Source: Streptomyces chartreusis NRRL 3882 | GTDB taxonomy: Bacteria; Actinomycetota; Actinomycetes; Streptomycetales; Streptomycetaceae | Assembly (NCBI RefSeq): GCF_900236475.1 | Contig: NZ_LT963352.1 | Span: 7,907,001-7,971,000 of the forward strand | Reading direction: 5' to 3' | DNA length: 64,000 nucleotides | Part shown: positions 41,294-50,408 of the stretch, one piece after another | Numbering within the stretch: position 1 is the stretch's first letter | Layout of the letters: every line of letters begins with the position of its first letter | Position numbers and translations under genes: made by a program | Notes under the pieces: model-generated | Seen by the model: only the letters and a program-made list of their open reading frames with translations | What the model was told of the DNA's origin: nothing | The model's database searches: none

Positions 41294-42777
41294 CCACGAT
41301 GCAAACCTTCCCCGACATCGAACCGACCGCCCTGGCCGACTCCGACAAAGTCCTGGCCAACCTCACTCTCGCCGTGCCGGGCGTGACCCGCACCTTCGAC
41401 GTCCACGATCCGGCCACCGGCCGGACGATCGCCCAGGTCCCCGACTTCGACGTCCAACAGGCCCTCGCCGCCGTCGCCCGCGCCGACGAAGCCGGCCGGT
41501 CCTGGGCCGCCACCACCACCCGGCACCGCGCCGACATCCTGCGGGCCTGGTACGACCTGATCAGAAGCAATTCCGAGATCATCGCCCTGCTCATCACCCG
41601 CGAGATGGGCAAGCCGCTCGCCGAGGCCCGCGCCGAAGTCTCCTACGGCGCCGACTTCGTCCGCTGGTACGCGGAGGAAGCGGTACGTCCGGCCGGAAAC
41701 CTCCGCGACGCTCCCACAGGAGGGGCTCGTCTTCTCACCCGACGCGCACCGGTGGGGTTGTCGGTCCTCATCACCCCGTGGAACTTCCCCCTCGCCATGG
41801 CCACCCGCAAGATAGCCCCCGCGCTCGCCGCCGGCTGCCCCGTGGTCATCAAACCCGCGCCCAACACCCCGCTGACCACCATCTTCGCGGTCCAGCTCGC
41901 GGTCGCGGCCGGTGTCCCCGAAGACCTGGTGCAGGTCGTGACCACCACGGACGCCCCCGCCTTCAGCACCGCCGTGCTGTCCGATCCGCGGGTGCGCAAG
42001 GTGTCCTTCACCGGCTCGACCGCGGTCGGCAAGGTCCTGCTGCATCTCGCTGCGGACAACGTGCTGAAGAGCTCCATGGAACTGGGCGGCAACGCCCCGC
42101 TGCTGGTCTTCGACGACGCCGACCTGGAGCGGGCCGTCGAGGGCGCGTTCGCCGCCAAGATGCGCAACGGCGGCCAGTCGTGCATCGCCGCCAACCGCAT
42201 CCTCGTCCAGGACGGCATCGCCGACGCTTTCGTCGACGCCCTGGCCGACCGGCTGGCCGCCGTGCGTGTAGGCCACGGACTCGCCCCCGGCGTGGACCTC
42301 GGCCCCGTGATCGACCACAGGGCCGTGTCGAGACTCTCCGGCCTCGTCGAGGATGCGACCCGGCGCGGCGCACACCTCCTCACCGGCGGCTCCGCTCCCA
42401 GCCACCCCGGCTCCTTCTTCGAACCGACGCTCCTGGACCACGTACCTGCCGACGCCGACCTCGCCCGCACCGAGATCTTCGGACCGGTCGCCGCCATCCA
42501 GCGCTTCTCCCACCAGGACCAGGCCGTCACCCGCGCCAACGACACCGAGTACGGCCTGGCCGGCTACGTCTTCACCGAGAACCTCGACCGCGCCTTCAAC
42601 GTGGCCGACCAACTCGCCACCGGCCTGGTCGGCATCAATCAGGGCGTCCCCTCGAACGCGGCCGCGCCGTTCGGCGGGGTCAAGCAGTCCGGCCTGGGAC
42701 GCGAGGGAGGCCAAGAAGGACTCGAAGAGTACGAGGAGATCCGCTACTACAACCTCTCTCTGCGCCCGACCAGTTGA
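41290..42777 (+). CDS. gabD: NAD(P)-dependent succinate-semialdehyde dehydrogenase
   Basis: A 495-aa aldehyde dehydrogenase. The family residues are clear: VLITPWNFPLAMATRKIAPA (catalytic Asn), FTGSTAVGKVLL (cofactor), MELGGNAPLLVFDDADL (general base Glu), NGGQSCIAANRI (nucleophile Cys), EIFGPVAAI and FGGVKQSGLGREGGQEGLEE at the C-terminus, which is typical of GabD. It oxidises succinate semialdehyde to succinate, feeding the citric acid cycle. GTG 41290 overlaps the aminotransferase stop (GTGA); ATG 41299 is an alternative three codons later. It is the last gene of the operon. Confidence 0.92.
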   Translation: MTTMQTFPDIEPTALADSDKVLANLTLAVPGVTRTFDVHDPATGRTIAQVPDFDVQQALAAVARADEAGRSWAATTTRHRADILRAWYDLIRSNSEIIALLITREMGKPLAEARAEVSYGADFVRWYAEEAVRPAGNLRDAPTGGARLLTRRAPVGLSVLITPWNFPLAMATRKIAPALAAGCPVVIKPAPNTPLTTIFAVQLAVAAGVPEDLVQVVTTTDAPAFSTAVLSDPRVRKVSFTGSTAVGKVLLHLAADNVLKSSMELGGNAPLLVFDDADLERAVEGAFAAKMRNGGQSCIAANRILVQDGIADAFVDALADRLAAVRVGHGLAPGVDLGPVIDHRAVSRLSGLVEDATRRGAHLLTGGSAPSHPGSFFEPTLLDHVPADADLARTEIFGPVAAIQRFSHQDQAVTRANDTEYGLAGYVFTENLDRAFNVADQLATGLVGINQGVPSNAAAPFGGVKQSGLGREGGQEGLEEYEEIRYYNLSLRPTS

Positions 42778-42810
42778 CAGAGCCTCGTCGGCCCGCCGCG
42801 ATGCCCTGCC

Positions 42811-42833
42811 GGTGACCGCCGGGACCGGTCGCC
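42811..42833 (+). terminator. Possible terminator of the gab operon
   Basis: GGTGACCG pairs with CGGTCGCC (one G-U pair) across seven bases, 34 bases after the last stop. The rest of the gap to 43071 shows no supported gene. Confidence 0.45.
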
Positions 42834-43071
42834 GCGCCCACCCGGGGGCACACGACCGGCTCTCCGACCCATCCTGATCTCGACGGCCCCTACAAGTTCC
42901 CGCTACGCGAAGTACGGCTCCCGCACCGGCAAACCCCCGGGCGCACCTCGCGCAGATCGTCAGGCGGAGGCCCTCCATCGACCATGTGCTCACCGGAGAA
43001 GCCGTGACCACCGCGATGCTGCTGGAGACGCTGACGCCGAACCAGCGCGCCCGCAACCAGCTTGTGGCAAC

Positions 43072-43105
43072 GGGCATCGCGCCGCCGGCCGGCGGCGCGA
43101 TGCCC
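43072..43105 (-). terminator. Perfect 34-bp palindrome, terminator of the S53 peptidase
   Basis: Both 17-base arms match completely, with the centre CCGG at 43087-43090; the left arm begins GGGCATCGCG. It ends 18 bases downstream of the S53 peptidase stop. A cruciform or protein site is possible, but the position fits a terminator. Confidence 0.75.
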
Positions 43106-43122
43106 GGCTGTGGCCCGGAAGG

Positions 43123-44628
43123 TCAGCCGCCGTGCACGGTGCTGACGAGGTCGGGCAGGAGCTTCGCCGCGTTCGGCGTCCCCAGTCCGGTGACTGGGTC
43201 CCATCCTGTGCCGGCCGAATAGCCCGGGACAGACGTTTCGGCGGTGTTGTTGCCCACGGTGACGTCGTTGAAGTCGGCCGCGTAGGTGGCCGGGTCGGAC
43301 GCGAGCTTGTACAGAGCCGGGTTGATCCGTCCGAGTCCACCGTGGTTCATCTGGGCGGCGATGGAGACCAGGCCCGCCCACTGAGGACACGCCAGTGACG
43401 TGCCGCCGATGTCGTACCAGCCCGTGCTGCACGGTGTGCTGCCGCACTTCAGCCCGCTCTGGCCGTCGGGCGGCAGGGACAGGTACACCAGCGCTCCCGT
43501 CGACGGACTCGCCTGCAGGGAGATGTCCGGAACGCCGCGCATGGTCCCGATGGTTGTGCTGCCGGCCGGCAGCACGCCCGACTGGTAGTCCGGCTTGGCG
43601 AAGACGCTGCTGTAGCCGCCACCGGAACCGGTCCAGCCTGTCTCCGACTGACCGGGGGCGTTCTGGCAAGCCCCCGGCGGGGAGGCGCTGTCGACGACCC
43701 TGCCGCTGGTGGCGCCTGGGTCGGTGCACAGGTTCGTGCCGCCCACCCCGGTGACCAGCGGGTCGGAAGCCGGCCACTCGACAGCGGGACCGGTGAGGGT
43801 CGACCCGCCCTGGCCCACCGGTGTCTTGGCCGAGCCGGCGCTTCCGTCGTCACCCGAGGAGCCGAGGACGGTGACGCCGTTCTGTGCCGCCGACTTGAAG
43901 GCATAGCGCAGTTTCTGAAGCGACTGGGCGCTGCCGAAGGCGCCCTCCGCGGAGGCGAACGACTGGGAGATGACGGTGGCGAGGTGATGCTCGACGACGT
44001 ACTGCTCGGCGGCCATCATCTGAGGGAAGCCCTGTACCCCGAGGGTCTCGGCGGTGGGGGTGGTCACCAGCAGGATGTTGGCGCCGGGCGCCATGGCATG
44101 GGCGGTCTCGACGTCAAGGGCCACCTCCAGGGCCCACGCGCTCTTGTCCTCCTGCCCCGGGCTGCTGCTCGTGGACGGCGGCGCTTTGGTGGCGGGCGAG
44201 CCCTGCAGATGAAGCTCGCTGAAGGTCGGCATGCCGGACGTGCAGCTGACGCCCTCTTCCCCGCACATGGGCGTGATGCCGAATGCACGGTCGAAGACAT
44301 GCAGGTCGTGGGCCATGGTGTCGCTGCCGTAGGAGTCCACGACAGCGATCGTCTGACCGCGTCCGTCGTCCCCGGCTGAGTGCAGCGGGCCCACGTCGTA
44401 GGCCGCCTGGATGGCCTGCGGGGTGAAGCAGCGGCGTCCTGCTGAGGCGCACTGCGACTGGGTGGGTGGGGTCTGGCTGGTGGTCACCTGTGTGTAGTCG
44501 GCCACGGTAGGCCGTACGCGCGGATAGGCGGCCTGGTGGGCCGCGCTCGTCGCGGGGACGGCGCCCGCCACCGCGAGGCTGAGGGTTCCCACCCCCGCGA
44601 GCAGCCACCGTCTGATGGTGCGTGCCAT
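43123..44628 (-). CDS. Secreted S53-family (sedolisin) serine-carboxyl peptidase
   Basis: A 501-aa exported peptidase. The signal peptide is in residues 1-32 (LLAGVGTLSLAVAGAVPATS). The catalytic Glu and Asp of sedolisins lie in SAWALEVALDVETAHAMAP, the oxyanion Asp in SSGDDGSAG and the nucleophile Ser in IGGTSLACPQWAG. The C-terminal calcium site includes FNDVTVGNN and GYSAGTGWDPVTGLGTPN. Sedolisins work at acid pH. The usual ~180-residue pro-domain is missing: the catalytic domain begins about 70 residues after the start. It is monocistronic, with a palindromic terminator and a 614-bp upstream gap. Confidence 0.92.
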   Translation of the reverse strand: MARTIRRWLLAGVGTLSLAVAGAVPATSAAHQAAYPRVRPTVADYTQVTTSQTPPTQSQCASAGRRCFTPQAIQAAYDVGPLHSAGDDGRGQTIAVVDSYGSDTMAHDLHVFDRAFGITPMCGEEGVSCTSGMPTFSELHLQGSPATKAPPSTSSSPGQEDKSAWALEVALDVETAHAMAPGANILLVTTPTAETLGVQGFPQMMAAEQYVVEHHLATVISQSFASAEGAFGSAQSLQKLRYAFKSAAQNGVTVLGSSGDDGSAGSAKTPVGQGGSTLTGPAVEWPASDPLVTGVGGTNLCTDPGATSGRVVDSASPPGACQNAPGQSETGWTGSGGGYSSVFAKPDYQSGVLPAGSTTIGTMRGVPDISLQASPSTGALVYLSLPPDGQSGLKCGSTPCSTGWYDIGGTSLACPQWAGLVSIAAQMNHGGLGRINPALYKLASDPATYAADFNDVTVGNNTAETSVPGYSAGTGWDPVTGLGTPNAAKLLPDLVSTVHGG

Positions 44629-45242
44629 CAGAGTCCTTCCTCGAGTGCGAAAGGGGATTTGGCGTCCGCCACCTCAGGTGGGGGGTGGGTACGAGGGGGT
44701 GCGGACGTGGCGAGGCTAGCCCTCGCGGCTGCCGGGCCAACACATTCGTCCTGTCAACAACGATCAAAGAATGGCCCTAGCCGAACAGGCCGAGCGGACG
44801 GCCCACACCAATCAGCCGGCCGTCGGACGGCAGTCGTGGAGGGTGAGACTCCCATCCGCCCGACGCTCTTCGTGCGCGTGGAGACACGCGTGAGCACTGG
44901 CCCTGGACCCCTCTCGACGCCTCCCATGGGGACTGTCTGGTAAATACCGCACAGGGCCAGAACCCAGAACATCGCCCTGGCCGAGAGTCCTCGCGATCGT
45001 CTCGCACCTGAACGAAGCCGGGTATCTTCGGCGCCACCTACGCGCCGGACCGCTGTTCACGGTTGTGCGCCGACAGGCGAGCCATGGCTGGCGCCCAGCC
45101 GTCTCCCAGATGCTGAGATGCCCTGCCGTCCGCGGCCGGTTCCGATTGGTGGACGCCCGGCTCGGACTACGGACACGGGTGGAGGCTTCGAAGCGCTTCG
45201 CGGGATGAGCAAGGCTAGGCGATACGCGGTGCCGCGGAGCTG
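44629..45242. other. Gap upstream of the S53 peptidase
   Basis: The left third should hold the peptidase promoter. The right part contains a winged-helix remnant (44987-45208) and a 12-bp palindrome CGAAGCGCTTCG at 45189-45200 whose role is unclear. No intact gene is supported. Confidence 0.5.
44987..45208 (+). pseudogene. Possible winged-helix regulator remnant
   Basis: Seventy-four codons without a start read VLAIVSHLNEAGYLRRHLRA followed by a poorly conserved stretch to a TGA. The first part resembles the recognition helix and wing of MarR/ArsR-like regulators (xxVxRLxEAGYLxRxR). Everything before it is out of frame or missing. The match is short, so this is a tentative relic. Confidence 0.3.
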
Positions 45243-46004
45243 TCAGCCTGCCAGCCGAGCCTTCCAGATCTCCTCGCTGGGCCATTGCCGGGCCCAGTCG
45301 GCGGACACTTCTAGGAAGTCTCTCGCGGACTGGGGTGCCTGAATCTCGATCAGGTCCTCGACGACGAAGCCGCAGGCCCGCAGCAGACGGAGCATCTCGC
45401 CGTGCGGCAGGACGAACTCCACGTGATTCCCCCATTCCAGCCGTGTCAGGCCGAATTGGCTGCGGGACAGAGTGGTGGAGGCCGGTCCCTCGGGCGGTAC
45501 GCACAGCGCGAACAGCGGTGAGTAGCGCGAGAACACCAGTCGGCCTCCGGGAACGAGAAGCCGGGCTGCCTCGGGGATCCACTGGTAGGGGTCGCACCAC
45601 AGCGAGGCGCCGTACTCACTGATCGCCAGGTCGAACGTGTCGTCCTCGTAGGGCACCTTCTCGGCATTGCCCAGGACGAGGGGGAAGTCGATACCGAACT
45701 CTGCCTGCATCGCGCGAGCAGTGGCGAGCTGCTTCTCCGAGAGGTCGATCCCGACCGGGTGGGCCCCTGCTCTGGCCAGCCAAGCGGAAACGTAGGCAGT
45801 ACCGCAGCCCAACTCGATCGCGCGCATCCCGGCGATGCCGTCGGGAAGCAAGGAAACCTGCGACTCAGGCGTGGACCACAATCCCCAGGAAGGCTCCACC
45901 TGCGCCCAGTGACCGCGGGCGAGCGGCCCGTGCCACCCAGCCGCCTGGTCATCCCAATAGCGTCGGTTCTGCTCCACATGGTCCGCTGCGGCGTCATGAG
46001 TCAT
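45243..46004 (-). CDS. Class I SAM-dependent methyltransferase
   Basis: A 253-aa methyltransferase. Motif I is MRAIELGCGTAYVSAWLARA, followed by VGIDLSEKQLATAR (motif post-I, acidic residue binding the ribose), GNAEKVPYEDDTFDLAISEY (motifs II-III) and LVPGGRLVFSRYSPLF (motif IV-V). The N-terminus DHVEQNRRYWDDQAAGWHGP is common in small-molecule methyltransferases. ATG 46004 has no good ribosome site, so the exact start is less sure. It has no obvious partner: the S53 peptidase lies downstream and the AA10 gene is divergent. The methyl acceptor is unknown. Confidence 0.88.
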   Translation of the reverse strand: MTHDAAADHVEQNRRYWDDQAAGWHGPLARGHWAQVEPSWGLWSTPESQVSLLPDGIAGMRAIELGCGTAYVSAWLARAGAHPVGIDLSEKQLATARAMQAEFGIDFPLVLGNAEKVPYEDDTFDLAISEYGASLWCDPYQWIPEAARLLVPGGRLVFSRYSPLFALCVPPEGPASTTLSRSQFGLTRLEWGNHVEFVLPHGEMLRLLRACGFVVEDLIEIQAPQSARDFLEVSADWARQWPSEEIWKARLAG

Positions 46005-46222
46005 GGAGACATTCGATCGGCGATGCTGCTGTTCCGGCAACGGACTTTTCCGACGGCGCCGGACTCCCTCGAGACGCGCGGCTGGCACGACGGCCAAGTA
46101 GGCACCACCACCTGGCGCGCGCATCGTGCACAGGCCGGCTCACGGCAGGCTCCCTGCTCGCCGTCCACCCCTGAAACCAACTCCGTTCGTTTCATTGACA
46201 TCTCACTCAGAAGACCTACCGT

Positions 46223-46236
46223 TGGGAGCGCTCCCA
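46223..46236. promoter_or_regulatory. CebR operator (TGGGAGCGCTCCCA)
   Basis: A perfect match to the 14-bp palindrome bound by the cellulose-utilisation repressor CebR of streptomycetes, 34 bases before the AA10 start codon. CebR releases DNA when cello-oligosaccharides are present. It is the only copy in the window that I can find. Confidence 0.93.
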
Positions 46237-46269
46237 TAACAGCCTTGCAACTGGAAGGAGTCCCCCCAC

Positions 46270-46944
46270 ATGCGCAAACAGAGTCCGTTAGCCGGGCGTT
46301 CGCGGTCACCCCTGCGCCGGCCTCTCCAGGCGCTCGTCATGCTGTTCGCCGTGGTTGTCGGCGCACTCACCTGGTCGGCCCCCGCCCAGGCTCACGGCAC
46401 CGTCGTCGGCCCCGCCTCCCGCGCGTACCAGTGCTGGAAGACGTGGGGCAGCAACCACACGAACCCGGCCATGCAGACCCAGGACCCCATGTGCTGGCAG
46501 GCCTTCCAGGCCAACCCCGACACCATGTGGAACTGGATGAGCGCGCTCCGCGACGGCCTCGGTGGCCAGTTCCAGGCGCGGACCCCCGACGGGACGCTCT
46601 GCAGCAACAACCTCTCGAGGAACGCCAGCCTGGACAAGCCCGGGCCGTGGAAGACCACCACCGTCGGCAACAACTTCTCGGTCCACCTGTACGACCAGGC
46701 GTCCCACGGTGCCGACTACTTCAAGGTCTACGTGAGCAAGCAGGGCTTCAACCCCAAGACGCAGACCCTGGGCTGGAGCAACCTCGACTTCATCACGCAG
46801 ACCGGCCGCTTCGCCCCGGCGCAGAACATCACGTTCCCCGTACAGACCTCCGGCTACACCGGACACCACATCCTGTTCGTGATCTGGCAGGCCTCGCACC
46901 TCGACCAGGCCTACATGTGGTGCAGCGACGTGAACTTCGGCTGA
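46270..46944 (+). CDS. AA10 lytic polysaccharide monooxygenase
   Basis: A 224-aa secreted copper enzyme with no binding module. Cleavage after AQA (residue 41) exposes His42 as the N-terminal residue of the mature protein (HGTVVGPASRAYQCW). The second copper ligand is His146 in DQASHGADYFKVYV, and the Phe near the C-terminus (CSDVNFG) is the axial residue. The wording is closest to cellulose-active AA10 proteins of streptomycetes. It oxidatively cleaves crystalline polysaccharide, and the CebR box directly upstream supports cellulose as the target. GGAAGGAG precedes the ATG. It is monocistronic with a strong terminator. Confidence 0.95.
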   Translation: MRKQSPLAGRSRSPLRRPLQALVMLFAVVVGALTWSAPAQAHGTVVGPASRAYQCWKTWGSNHTNPAMQTQDPMCWQAFQANPDTMWNWMSALRDGLGGQFQARTPDGTLCSNNLSRNASLDKPGPWKTTTVGNNFSVHLYDQASHGADYFKVYVSKQGFNPKTQTLGWSNLDFITQTGRFAPAQNITFPVQTSGYTGHHILFVIWQASHLDQAYMWCSDVNFG

Positions 46945-47010
46945 GCCGGGGAGCGCCGCACACGGCACCGGTCCCTGTCGGGCGCCGTTGACCCGCCGTC
47001 CGGCCGACCG

Positions 47011-47060
47011 AGCCCCGTCGGGACAGGGGGCCCATTGGGTCACCCTGCCCCGACGGGGCT
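47011..47060 (+). terminator. Terminator of the AA10 gene
   Basis: AGCCCCGTCGGG pairs with CCCGACGGGGCT, and CAGGG/CCCTG extends the pairing inside, 67 bases after the stop codon. Confidence 0.75.
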
Positions 47061-47529
47061 TCCCGCGCTCCCAGGGTCTGTGTGATGTCGTGATCAACCT
47101 TGTCGTTCCGGATCCGTCCGGTACCGGCGTGCTGCCCGGCGCCTGACCGGCCCGGCACGCACAGCATCCCGAGTGGTGTGCCGCACCACGGGACCGCCAC
47201 CGACCGCCGCAGGAGCACGGCGGTCACATGCCCGGCGCCCTGCGCGCGCGAAGCGACCCATCAAGAGCCCCGTTGGTCCTGAGGGAAGTGTGGACGCATC
47301 GGGCTGAGGTCTTCTAGCCTTGTCGGCAGACCATCACGGTCGTCGATGTGACCCGGCAGCGCGGTAGCCATCGACTTCTCCTGATTCCGAGCTGTTGCCC
47401 CTGCTCGGCGTACTGGCCCGCTGAAGCACACTTGGCGGGCCGAAGCGGCGACATCCCGCTACGGCATCGGCGCGGCAGCGCGCGCCCCAAGCCTGGCAAC
47501 CACCTGTTCAGGAAGGGGACTGCATTGTC
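47061..47529 (+). promoter_or_regulatory. Upstream region of the sugar dehydrogenase-like gene
   Basis: No gene is supported. It should hold the promoter of the gene at 47530. A weak hairpin (GGCCCGC/GCGGGCC, 47415-47441) is the only structure noted, and no CebR box or CGAAAC palindrome was found. Confidence 0.4.
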
Positions 47530-50379
47530 ATGTTCATGTTAACCAAGGGGGCCGCAGCCGCGCGCTGGCCGGCCATCGGATCGGCTCTGCTCCTGGTCGC
47601 GGCCGCTCTCGTCGCGACCTTGTCCAGTGCGACCCCGGCCTCGGCGCACCCGATCAACCCCGCCGACTTCCAGCAGGTCCAACTGGCCCGCGGAGTCGCG
47701 GAAGTCGGGGAGCCGATGTCGCTGGCCGTCCTCGCCGACCGGTCGGTGCTGCACACCGCTCGCAACGGGACCGTGCGCCGCACGGATGCGGGCGGCAACA
47801 CCTCGGTGATCGGCAACATCCCCGTCTACGCGCACGACGAGGACGGCCTGCAGGGCATCGGCATCGACCCGGGGTTCGCCACCAACCGGCACATCTACCT
47901 CTACTACGCCCCGCCACTGTCCACGCCAGGAGGCGACGCACCGACCACCGGCGGCAACTGGTCGGCGTGGCAGGGTGTCAACCGGCTTTCCCGGTTCACG
48001 CTCAACGCCGACTTCACGCTCAACCAGTCCAGCAAAGTGGACATCCTCGACGTGTCGGCCGACCGAGGCACCTGCTGCCACGCCGGCGGAGACATCGACT
48101 TCGACGCGGCAGGCAACCTGTACCTGTCCACAGGCGACGACACCAACCCGTTCGAGTCCGCCGGCTATTCCCCGCTCGACGAGCGGACCAACCGCAACCC
48201 GGCGTTCGACGCGCAGCGCACCGCCGCCAACACCAACGACCTGCGCGGCAAGATCCTACGGATCAAGGTGAACGAGAACGGGTCGTACTCGATCCCGGAA
48301 GGCAACTTGTTCCCGCCCGGCACGGCCAGGACCCGACCGGAGATCTACGCGATGGGCCTGCGCAACCCGTTCCGGATGAGCGTGGACAAGGCCACCGGCA
48401 TCGTCTACGTCGGCGACTACGGCCCCGATGCCGGCGCCACCTCGGCGCGCGGGCCGCAGGGCCAGGTCGAGTTCAACCGCGTCACGGGCCCGGGCTTCTA
48501 CGGCTGGCCGTACTGCACCGGCACGAACACGAACTCCGAGACCTACGCCGAGTGGGACTTCGCCACCAACACGGCAGGCCCGAAATACAACTGCTCGGGC
48601 GGCCCGACGAACAACTCCCCCCGCAACACCGGCTTGAGCACACTGCCCCCCGCCAAGGCCGCCTGGATCCGTTACGGCGGCGACGCCGGCAGCCCGTCGG
48701 CGTTCGGCGGCGGCTCGGAGTCGCCGATGGCGGGCCCGGTGTACCGGTACGACCCCGACGTCGGCTCGCCCACGAAGTTCCCGCAGTCGTTCGACGGGCA
48801 GTTCTTCGCCACGGAGTTCGGCCGCGGCTGGATCAAGCCGATCCACCTCAACGCCGACGGCTCCCCGGGGACCATCGACAGCTTCCCGTGGAACGGCAAG
48901 CAGGTGATCGACTCGGCGTTCGGCCCCGACGGCTCGTACTACGTGCTGGACTACGGCGCCGGGCTGTACCAAGGCGACCAGTACTCCGCTCTCTACCGCT
49001 TCGACTACGTCGGCGCCGGCAACCGGGCGCCCACGGCGATGGCCGGCGCCAACCGCACCTCCGGAGCGGCGCCGTTGACCGTCACCTTCTCCTCGGCCGG
49101 CTCGTCCGACCCGGAGGGTGGGGCACTGACCTATGCGTGGAACTTCGGCGACGGCACCACCTCCACCGCCGCCAACCCGACGAAGACGTACACCACGAAC
49201 GGTGACTACACGGCCAGGCTGACCGTGCGGGACCCGCAGGGTGCCACCGGCACCGCCGACGTGCGGATCACCGTCGGCAACACCGCGCCGACCGTGACCA
49301 TCGACAGCCCCGACGCGGGGGAGATCTTCGCCTTCGGCGACACCGTGCCGTTCCGTATCACCGTCACGGACCCGGAGGACGGCACGGTCGACTGCGCCAA
49401 GGTCAAGCTGACGTACATCGTCGGTCACGACAGCCACGGCCATCCGATCACCTCGAAGACCGGCTGCTCCGGCACGGTCACCATCCCGGTCGACGGTGAA
49501 CACGACGACGCGGCGAACATCTTCGGGGTCTTCGACGCCGAGTACACCGACAACGCCGGGCTCACCACGCACAAGCAGCACATCCTGCAACCGAAGCACC
49601 GTCAGGCCGAGCACTACAAGACATCGTCCGGTGTCGCCGTCCTCGACAAGTCGACAGCCGAGGGCGGCAAGTCCGTCGGTGACATCGAGAACGGCGACTG
49701 GATCGCGCTCGAGCCGTACAAGCTGAGCAAGGCCACGTCGTTCAGCGCCAGGGTGTCGTCAGCCGGCGCGGGCGGCAGGTTGGAGGTCCGGGCCGGCTCG
49801 CCGACCGGCACTGTCCTCGGCTCCGCCACGGTCCCGGTCACCGGCTCGTGGACGAACTTCACCACCGTGGGCGGCTCGATCTCCGGTGCGCCGGCCGGCA
49901 CCACCACGCTCTACCTGACCTTCGCGGGCGGCTCCGGATTCCTCTTCGACGTCGACGCGTTCACCTTTGACACCGGCGGCAGCCCGCCACCCACCCCCGG
50001 CACGGGTCCGGTCGTGGGGCTCGCGAACAAGTGCCTGGACGTCCGTGGCGGCAGTTCGGCGGACGGGACGGCGGTGCAGATCTCGTCGTGCACGGGTTCG
50101 GCGGGGCAGCGGTGGACGGTGGCGCCGGGGTCGACGGTCAAGGCGTTGGGCAAGTGCCTGGACGTCAGCGGCAACAGCACGGCGGACGGGGCGAAGGTCC
50201 AGTTGTGGTCCTGCAACGGTGGTGCCAACCAGAACTGGCAGGCGTACCCGGACGGGTCGCTGCGGAACCCGCAGGCGGCCAAGTGCCTGGACGTGTCGGG
50301 CGCGGGCTCCTCCGACGGCACCCTCGTGCACCTGTGGACCTGCCACGGCGGAGCCAACCAGAAGTGGACCCTGCCCTGA
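47530..50379 (+). CDS. Secreted PQQ-type sugar dehydrogenase-like protein with PKD, CBM6-like and CBM13 modules
   Basis: A 949-aa exported protein. The signal peptide ends near residue 39 (LVATLSSATPASA). Residues 45-495 form a GSDH/sorbosone-dehydrogenase beta-propeller: EDGLQGIGIDPGFATNRHIY, CCHAGGDIDFDAAGNLYLST, LRGKILRIKV, RPEIYAMGLRNPFRMSVD and GPDGSYYVLDYG. A PKD domain (498-588), a less defined beta domain, a CBM6-like module (691-815) and CBM13 (826-949) follow. The propeller probably oxidises a sugar end, with PQQ or a related cofactor, and may feed electrons to LPMOs; this is inferred. The ATG follows AAGGGG at a long distance. The ThuA gene starts 29 bases downstream, in the same operon. 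Confidence 0.88.
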   Translation: MFMLTKGAAAARWPAIGSALLLVAAALVATLSSATPASAHPINPADFQQVQLARGVAEVGEPMSLAVLADRSVLHTARNGTVRRTDAGGNTSVIGNIPVYAHDEDGLQGIGIDPGFATNRHIYLYYAPPLSTPGGDAPTTGGNWSAWQGVNRLSRFTLNADFTLNQSSKVDILDVSADRGTCCHAGGDIDFDAAGNLYLSTGDDTNPFESAGYSPLDERTNRNPAFDAQRTAANTNDLRGKILRIKVNENGSYSIPEGNLFPPGTARTRPEIYAMGLRNPFRMSVDKATGIVYVGDYGPDAGATSARGPQGQVEFNRVTGPGFYGWPYCTGTNTNSETYAEWDFATNTAGPKYNCSGGPTNNSPRNTGLSTLPPAKAAWIRYGGDAGSPSAFGGGSESPMAGPVYRYDPDVGSPTKFPQSFDGQFFATEFGRGWIKPIHLNADGSPGTIDSFPWNGKQVIDSAFGPDGSYYVLDYGAGLYQGDQYSALYRFDYVGAGNRAPTAMAGANRTSGAAPLTVTFSSAGSSDPEGGALTYAWNFGDGTTSTAANPTKTYTTNGDYTARLTVRDPQGATGTADVRITVGNTAPTVTIDSPDAGEIFAFGDTVPFRITVTDPEDGTVDCAKVKLTYIVGHDSHGHPITSKTGCSGTVTIPVDGEHDDAANIFGVFDAEYTDNAGLTTHKQHILQPKHRQAEHYKTSSGVAVLDKSTAEGGKSVGDIENGDWIALEPYKLSKATSFSARVSSAGAGGRLEVRAGSPTGTVLGSATVPVTGSWTNFTTVGGSISGAPAGTTTLYLTFAGGSGFLFDVDAFTFDTGGSPPPTPGTGPVVGLANKCLDVRGGSSADGTAVQISSCTGSAGQRWTVAPGSTVKALGKCLDVSGNSTADGAKVQLWSCNGGANQNWQAYPDGSLRNPQAAKCLDVSGAGSSDGTLVHLWTCHGGANQKWTLP
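49975..50379 (+). repeat. CBM13-coding duplicate, copy 1
   Basis: These 405 bases encode the linker and CBM13 of the dehydrogenase-like protein. They match 51717-52121 in the same reading phase with only 10 differences and no gap, counted by eye. Confidence 0.93.
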
Positions 50380-50408
50380 CTTCTGTCACCAAAAAAGGAG
50401 CGACGGAC

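Noticed and set aside
42986..43222. A 78-codon plus-strand frame (MLTGEAVTTAMLLETLTP)
   Set aside because: It runs through the 34-bp palindrome and into the S53 gene, with no ribosome site and no family match.
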